This document shows, piece by piece, positions 6,319 to 10,112 of a stretch of 10,112 nt of DNA. The stretch spans positions 1 through 10,112 of the forward strand of contig CAJPPQ010000038.1 in NCBI GenBank assembly GCA_905372605.1, given 5' to 3'. Numbering within the stretch: the first letter of the stretch is position 1; each line of letters begins with the position of its first letter. Origin of the DNA: Porphyromonadaceae bacterium. GTDB lineage: Bacteria; Bacteroidota; Bacteroidia; Bacteroidales; Paludibacteraceae. The translations under genes were made by a program, and so were the position numbers. The notes under the pieces were generated by a model, which worked only from the letters and a program-made list of their open reading frames with translations, searched no databases and had not been told where the DNA came from.

Positions 6319-7794
6319 ATGACAGACCAACCCCAAAAAGGTACTCTTATCGACGATTGGCGTCGAGAATTGAAAAAACAGCTTACAGGCAAGCAGCGAG
6401 GCGATATTCCTCGCGCGAAGATGAGCGAACTGCCGGGCGACGTGCGTCGTCGCAGTTTCGACGAAGTGAACCGCGGACTTACGGCAGAGGAAGCTCTCAC
6501 CGAGTCGCACCGATGCCTCGACTGCCCTTCGCCCAGCTGCGTACAGGGCTGCCCGGTAGGGATAGACATTCCTTCGTTTATCAAAAATATAGAACGTGGA
6601 CACATACTCGATGCCGCCAAGGTACTCAAAGCGACGTCGGCTCTGCCGGCGGTCTGCGGACGTGTCTGCCCGCAAGAGAAGCAGTGCGAGGCGGTCTGCA
6701 TATACAACAAGATGAAAAAACCGCCTGTGGCTATCGGCTATCTCGAACGTTTTGCAGCCGACTACGAGCGCGAATCGGGGCAGATAGCCATACCCGAAGT
6801 AGCTTCGGCAAACGGAATAAAAATTGCCGTTGCAGGCTCGGGTCCGGCAGGGCTATCGTTTGCAGGAGAGATGGCAAAATACGGCTATGAGGTAACAGTC
6901 TTCGAGGCTCTGCACGAGATAGGCGGTGTGCTCAAATACGGCATACCCGAGTTTCGTCTGCCAAATAAGATTATAGACGTCGAAATAGATACGCTTCGTA
7001 AAATAGGAGTGAAGTTCGTGACCAACTGTATAGTGGGCAAGACGATATCGTTCGACGAACTCAAGCGTAGAGGCTTCAGAGCGTTGTTTGTAGCCTCAGG
7101 TGCCGGACTACCCAACTTTATGGGCATCAAAGGCGAAAACTACAACGGCGTAATGTCGTCTAACGAATACCTTACCCGTATCAACCTTATGGGAGCCGCC
7201 CGCGACCCCGAAAGCGATACGCCCGTACTGAGCGGCAAGACTGTCGCTGTAGTCGGTGGCGGCAATACGGCGATGGACTCCGTCCGCACCGCCTTGCGTG
7301 TAGGAGCCGAGCATGCTATGATTGTATATCGTCGCTCCGAAGAGGAGATGCCGGCACGTATCGAAGAGATAAAACACGCCAAAGAGGAAGGCGTAGAGTT
7401 TCTGGTGCTGCACAATCCTATAGAGTATATCGCCGACGAACGAGGCAGAGTGTGCCGTATGGTACTGCAAAAGATGGCTCTCGGCGCTCCCGACGCCGCA
7501 GGCAGACGACGCCCCGAACCCATCGAGGGAGCATTCGTAGAAATTGATGTCGATACCGTAATAGTGGCTATAGGTGTATCGCCAAATCCGCTCATACCCT
7601 CGTCTATCGACGGACTCGATACAAGCAAGTGGCACACCGTGACTGTCGACAACGATACCATGCAGTCGTCGATACCGACTGTTTTCGCAGGAGGCGATAT
7701 TGTCAGAGGCGGAGCTACCGTAATACTTGCTATGGGCGACGGCAGACGTGCCGCCAAGGCAATGCACCGAAAAATATCGGACGGCGAAATCTGA
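6319..7794 (+). CDS. gltD: GltD/NfnB-type NADPH-dependent Fe-S flavoprotein (glutamate synthase small-subunit family)
   Basis: 491 residues from the ATG at 6319. The frame is open 38 codons further up to an ATG at 6205, but the promoter lies inside that stretch and the extra residues do not look like the family. The N-terminal domain has two cysteine groups for 4Fe-4S clusters: C66xxC69xxxxC74xxxC78P and C113xxxC117xxxxxC123xxxC127. GSGPAG (173-178) is the FAD-binding turn, GGGNTA (313-318) the NADPH-binding turn, and AGGD (457-460) the C-terminal FAD motif. The family passes electrons between NADPH and a partner: GltB in glutamate synthase, NfnA in ferredoxin:NADP oxidoreductase, or itself in homotetrameric GltA. 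No gltB or nfnA gene is adjacent, so the physiological partner is undecided and the symbol is at family level only. It converges on mutL, 27 bp away. Confidence 0.88.
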   Translation: MTDQPQKGTLIDDWRRELKKQLTGKQRGDIPRAKMSELPGDVRRRSFDEVNRGLTAEEALTESHRCLDCPSPSCVQGCPVGIDIPSFIKNIERGHILDAAKVLKATSALPAVCGRVCPQEKQCEAVCIYNKMKKPPVAIGYLERFAADYERESGQIAIPEVASANGIKIAVAGSGPAGLSFAGEMAKYGYEVTVFEALHEIGGVLKYGIPEFRLPNKIIDVEIDTLRKIGVKFVTNCIVGKTISFDELKRRGFRALFVASGAGLPNFMGIKGENYNGVMSSNEYLTRINLMGAARDPESDTPVLSGKTVAVVGGGNTAMDSVRTALRVGAEHAMIVYRRSEEEMPARIEEIKHAKEEGVEFLVLHNPIEYIADERGRVCRMVLQKMALGAPDAAGRRRPEPIEGAFVEIDVDTVIVAIGVSPNPLIPSSIDGLDTSKWHTVTVDNDTMQSSIPTVFAGGDIVRGGATVILAMGDGRRAAKAMHRKISDGEI

Positions 7795-7825
7795 TACCGT
7801 ACTCTCCGACGAACGACCGTATCAG
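7791..7825. terminator. Inverted repeat shared by two convergent stop codons (possible bidirectional terminator)
   Basis: CTGATAC (7791-7797) pairs perfectly with GTATCAG (7819-7825) across a 21-nt loop. The TGA stops of the gltD-like gene (7792-7794) and of mutL (7824-7822 on the minus strand) are both inside the arms. There is no T-tract on either side, so termination by this hairpin is uncertain. No other terminator is visible between the two genes. Confidence 0.35.
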
Positions 7826-9645
7826 CTGCCACTACCCCAAATATCGTCGTCGGACAAGACGACGATAATCTTAGAGCCGTCGGGCGAGAAGTTTGGTGTC
7901 TGGCACTGTAAGAGCGACGATATTATATATTCCGTCTCGTATTCGTTGGAGTTTTGCATCGATTTGGCGTAAGCCTTAGCCGTACGCAGAGCTATCTTCT
8001 CGTATATTTCTCTGCCTACATTAGACTCGTCGACAACGTCGGCTACTATATCTTTCAGCAGTCTGTCGGCTGTAGCTGTCTCGGTAATAACAGACGGGAC
8101 TCCCCTGATGCTATAGCTGTTTGCCGAGATTTTTTCGACATCGAAACCTATGGCTTCTATATCGGGCAGTATCTTTTCGAATATTATCGCCTCGTCGGCA
8201 GAGAACTCTACCGTATCGGGGAAGAGTAGTGCCTGAGTGGCTTTCTGTCCCTGCTGCAGCTGTAATATTATTTTTTCGTACATAATACGCTCAAGAGCAA
8301 GCCGACGCTCTATTATCATCAGCCCCGACTTGACGGAGGTAACGATATATTTATCTTTATATATAAACGAATTGTTGGCTGCTGTGGGTTCCGTGTCAGA
8401 TGCCGCTATATCGATAGGAATATTTGCCGAAGCAGGCGTATGCGAAGTGCTTGCGGTACGCTGTGGGCTATCGTATAGCGTCTCCCAATGGCTGAGCGAT
8501 TGTCGGCTATTGTCGGCGGCACGATGCTGCGAAGCGAAAGGGTTGTAGTTGCTGTCGAGACGCATCTTGGGCATATCGGGTCTGTTGTCGGCAGAATATG
8601 CCGGTATCGCTATCGAACTCTCGGTATCGAAGTCGAGCGAAGGCACGAAGTTGAACTTGCCCAGACTCTCTTTGACACACGCCATAAGGATAGAGAATAT
8701 CTCTTTTTCGTCTTCGAACTTTATCTCGGTCTTCGTCGGGTGTACGTTGACGTCGATATTCGCAGGATTTACTTCGATATTAATGAAATATATCGGCTGT
8801 GTATTGGGCTGCAACATATTGTCGTAAGCCATCTGTACCGCCTTATTGAAGTACGGATGACGCATAAAACGCCCGTTGGCAAAGAAAAACTGAGTGGCAT
8901 TGCGCACGGCAGACTGCGGCGAGCCGACGAACCCAGATATTTTCACTATATCGGTCTGCGTACCAACCGATATGAGCTGGCTGGCATAGTTTTTTGTCTT
9001 TTTGCCGAATATGGCTGTTATCCTCTGCTTTAAGTTCGACGGTTGCAGCTCGTACACGGCTCCCGAGTTGCTGTAGAGCGAGAGCTCGACTTGCGGATTT
9101 GCCAATGCTATTCGTTGAAATTCGTAGATGATATGCCTCAGTTCGTTGTCGGGCGATTTTAGAAATTTTCGCCGTGCAGGTACGTTGAAGAATAGGTTTT
9201 TCACCACGAAAGTAGTGCCTGTGGCACAAGCCGTCGGCTCGTGCCGTACTATATTCGATGCCGCTATCTCGATAAACGTGCCAAACTCGGCATCTGCCTG
9301 CCGCGTATGTAGCTCCACTGCGGCTACTGCCGCTATAGAGGCGAGAGCCTCCCCGCGAAATCCCATCGTATGCAGCCTGAAAAGGTCGGCGGTGTCTCGT
9401 ATCTTAGACGTTGCATGCCGTTCGAACGCCATACGGGCATCGGTGTGCGACATACCTTTGCCGTTGTCCGACACCTTTATGAAGGTGCTTCCCGAGTCTT
9501 TGACCGACACCGAAATCTTGTCGGCTCCTGCGTCGATAGCGTTCTCGACCAGCTCTTTGACCACAGAGGCGGGGCGTTGTATCACCTCGCCGGCGGCTAT
9601 CTGATTGGCGATAGAATCGGGTAAAACATTGATAACGTCCGACAT
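7822..9645 (-). CDS. mutL: DNA mismatch repair protein MutL
   Basis: A 607-residue protein with a clear GHKL ATPase head: VVKELVENAIDAGA (28-41, catalytic E34 and Mg-binding N35), DNGKGM (60-65), ATSKI (78-82) and GFRGEAL (95-101). NVHPTK (300-305) marks the transducer domain. A polar linker of about 330-425 and a C-terminal dimerisation domain (about 426-607) follow. MutL couples mismatch recognition by MutS to strand incision and excision. In the C-terminal domain the stretch aligning with the endonuclease motif DQHA(X)2E(X)4E reads ERRLALERIMYE (446-457). Both glutamates (E452, E457) are kept but DQHA is not. The C-terminal end has QTPNFSPDG where other nicking MutLs have CPHGRP. Whether it nicks DNA is therefore doubtful. 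The start is ATG 9645, with a TAACTTTG promoter box 32 bp upstream. Confidence 0.95.
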   Translation of the reverse strand: MSDVINVLPDSIANQIAAGEVIQRPASVVKELVENAIDAGADKISVSVKDSGSTFIKVSDNGKGMSHTDARMAFERHATSKIRDTADLFRLHTMGFRGEALASIAAVAAVELHTRQADAEFGTFIEIAASNIVRHEPTACATGTTFVVKNLFFNVPARRKFLKSPDNELRHIIYEFQRIALANPQVELSLYSNSGAVYELQPSNLKQRITAIFGKKTKNYASQLISVGTQTDIVKISGFVGSPQSAVRNATQFFFANGRFMRHPYFNKAVQMAYDNMLQPNTQPIYFINIEVNPANIDVNVHPTKTEIKFEDEKEIFSILMACVKESLGKFNFVPSLDFDTESSIAIPAYSADNRPDMPKMRLDSNYNPFASQHRAADNSRQSLSHWETLYDSPQRTASTSHTPASANIPIDIAASDTEPTAANNSFIYKDKYIVTSVKSGLMIIERRLALERIMYEKIILQLQQGQKATQALLFPDTVEFSADEAIIFEKILPDIEAIGFDVEKISANSYSIRGVPSVITETATADRLLKDIVADVVDESNVGREIYEKIALRTAKAYAKSMQNSNEYETEYIISSLLQCQTPNFSPDGSKIIVVLSDDDIWGSGS

Positions 9646-9677
9646 AGTACTAATGAAAAGTGATTTCGTTTCGGGTA

Positions 9678-9685
9678 CAAAGTTA
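9678..9685 (-). promoter_or_regulatory. Bacteroidota-type -7 box for mutL
   Basis: On the minus strand this is TAACTTTG, an exact TAnnTTTG match, 32 nt before the mutL ATG. No -33 TTG is seen at 19-21 nt. Confidence 0.6.
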
Positions 9686-9855
9686 TAACTTTTTGCTCAA
9701 TCGCTCTATGCTATTACCGTAACCGACAGAGCTATAAGCAGTGAGATACAAAAGGCTATCTGCCTTATTGAGTGTTCGCTCAAGAGAGATATGTGGTTTT
9801 TATTGTAAAAAATAAGTCTTGTAAGTAACTGGTAAATAAACGTTAGTGAAGCTAT

Positions 9856-9983
9856 AAATTTTCTCTCTGTCGCAGCAAAATTTCTTCACTACTCCCCGTA
9901 AATTTCTTCACTGAAAGAAAAAAATTTTCTCCCTGAAAGAAATTTTCGTACTCACTGACGCAAATTTCATTCTTTCCGTACAG
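9856..9983. repeat. Degenerate 22-bp tandem array of AAATTT-headed units upstream of lipA
   Basis: AAATTT starts at 9856, 9878, 9900, 9922, 9940 and 9962, so the steps are 22, 22, 22, 18 and 22 bp. Behind each AAATTT comes a pyrimidine-rich part (TTCTCTCTG, CTTCACTAC, CTTCACTGAAAG, TCTCCCTGAAAG, TCGTACTCACTG, CATTCTTTCC). CTGAAAGAAA is shared exactly by units 3 and 4 at a distance of 22. A possible earlier unit (AAATAAACG) starts at 9834, also 22 bp before the first. The step is about two helix turns, so the AAATTT tracts lie on one face of the DNA. The array ends about 40 bp before the lipA -7 box. Confidence 0.7.
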
Positions 9984-10024
9984 CGTCGAAACGACAGAAA
10001 AACTATCGCTGTCCGATAAAATAT

Positions 10025-10032
10025 TAATTTTG
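10025..10032 (+). promoter_or_regulatory. Bacteroidota-type -7 box for lipA
   Basis: TAATTTTG followed by CA, identical over ten bases to the box before the gltD-like gene. It is 31 nt before the ATG at 10064. No TTG -33 element is seen at the normal spacing. Confidence 0.6.
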
Positions 10033-10063
10033 CACTGCGAAAAAAATGTATTTTGGGGGTACG

Positions 10064-10112
10064 ATGGATATAAGAAGAAAACCCGAGTGGTTGAAGATAG
10101 ATTTTAGGAGCG
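10064..10112 (+). CDS. lipA: Lipoyl synthase, first 16 codons (cut by window edge)
   Basis: The frame reads MDIRRKPEWLKIDFRS and leaves the window. RKPEWLKI is the typical N-terminus of LipA, the radical SAM enzyme that inserts two sulfur atoms into protein-bound octanoyl groups to make lipoyl cofactors for 2-oxoacid dehydrogenases and the glycine cleavage system. None of its cysteine motifs is inside the window, so the call rests on the short N-terminal match. An in-frame ATG at 10046 would add MYFGGT, but the -7 box at 10025-10032 would then leave almost no leader. The ATG at 10064, preceded by GGGGGT, is preferred. Confidence 0.72.
   Translation, partial: MDIRRKPEWLKIDFRS

Larger units (their letters stand above)
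9646..10063. other. Gene-free region between divergent mutL and lipA
   Basis: No open frame of note on either strand. From left to right it holds the mutL -7 box; two small adjacent hairpins, AAGGC-5-GCCTT (9752-9766) and TTGAG-6-CTCAA (9768-9783); the phased AAATTT array (9856-9983); and the lipA -7 box at 10025. No tRNA or known RNA gene is recognised. Confidence 0.6.

Overview
The window looks like a chromosomal segment of a Bacteroidales (Bacteroidota) bacterium. Five of the seven genes are recognisable at family level with Bacteroidota-like features. Upstream of six of the seven starts lies a match to the Bacteroidota sigma-ABfr -7 box, TAnnTTTG (TAACTTTG, TACTTTTG or TAATTTTG). Shine-Dalgarno sequences are weak or absent, and ATA is the main isoleucine codon (22 of 39 Ile codons counted in the gltD-like gene). 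Family or genus cannot be fixed from sequence reading alone.

Layout. Positions 1-294 (minus) hold the 5' part of rfbD, dTDP-4-dehydrorhamnose reductase, running off the left edge. A gene-free stretch of about 360 bp follows. At 656-1549 (plus) is a lipoprotein of unknown function with two similar beta-rich modules, ended by a strong intrinsic terminator at 1576-1620. On the minus strand, 3812 to 1669 is a two-gene operon: a radical SAM/SPASM-like protein, then a Gfo/Idh/MocA oxidoreductase 11 nt downstream. Upstream of its promoter is an array of four 41-bp tandem repeats plus a partial fifth (3969-4148), each with a degenerate palindrome. At 6090-4225 (minus) is a large MBOAT O-acyltransferase with a probable TTG start. 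It is divergent from a stand-alone GltD/NfnB-type flavoprotein (6319-7794, plus), and both promoters are visible between them. That gene converges on mutL (9645-7822, minus). Both stop codons lie in one inverted repeat. After a 418-bp gene-free region containing a 22-bp-phased AAATTT array, the first 16 codons of lipA (lipoyl synthase) run off the right edge.

How the genes fit together. rfbD, the radical SAM/dehydrogenase pair and the membrane acyltransferase could all belong to cell-surface glycan biosynthesis or modification, but this is inferred from family membership and proximity. gltD-like, mutL and lipA are metabolic or housekeeping genes with their own promoters. The most notable items are the 41-bp palindromic array with a compensated base pair, the phased AAATTT array before lipA, the radical SAM/Gfo pair of unknown substrate, and a MutL whose endonuclease motif is not intact.
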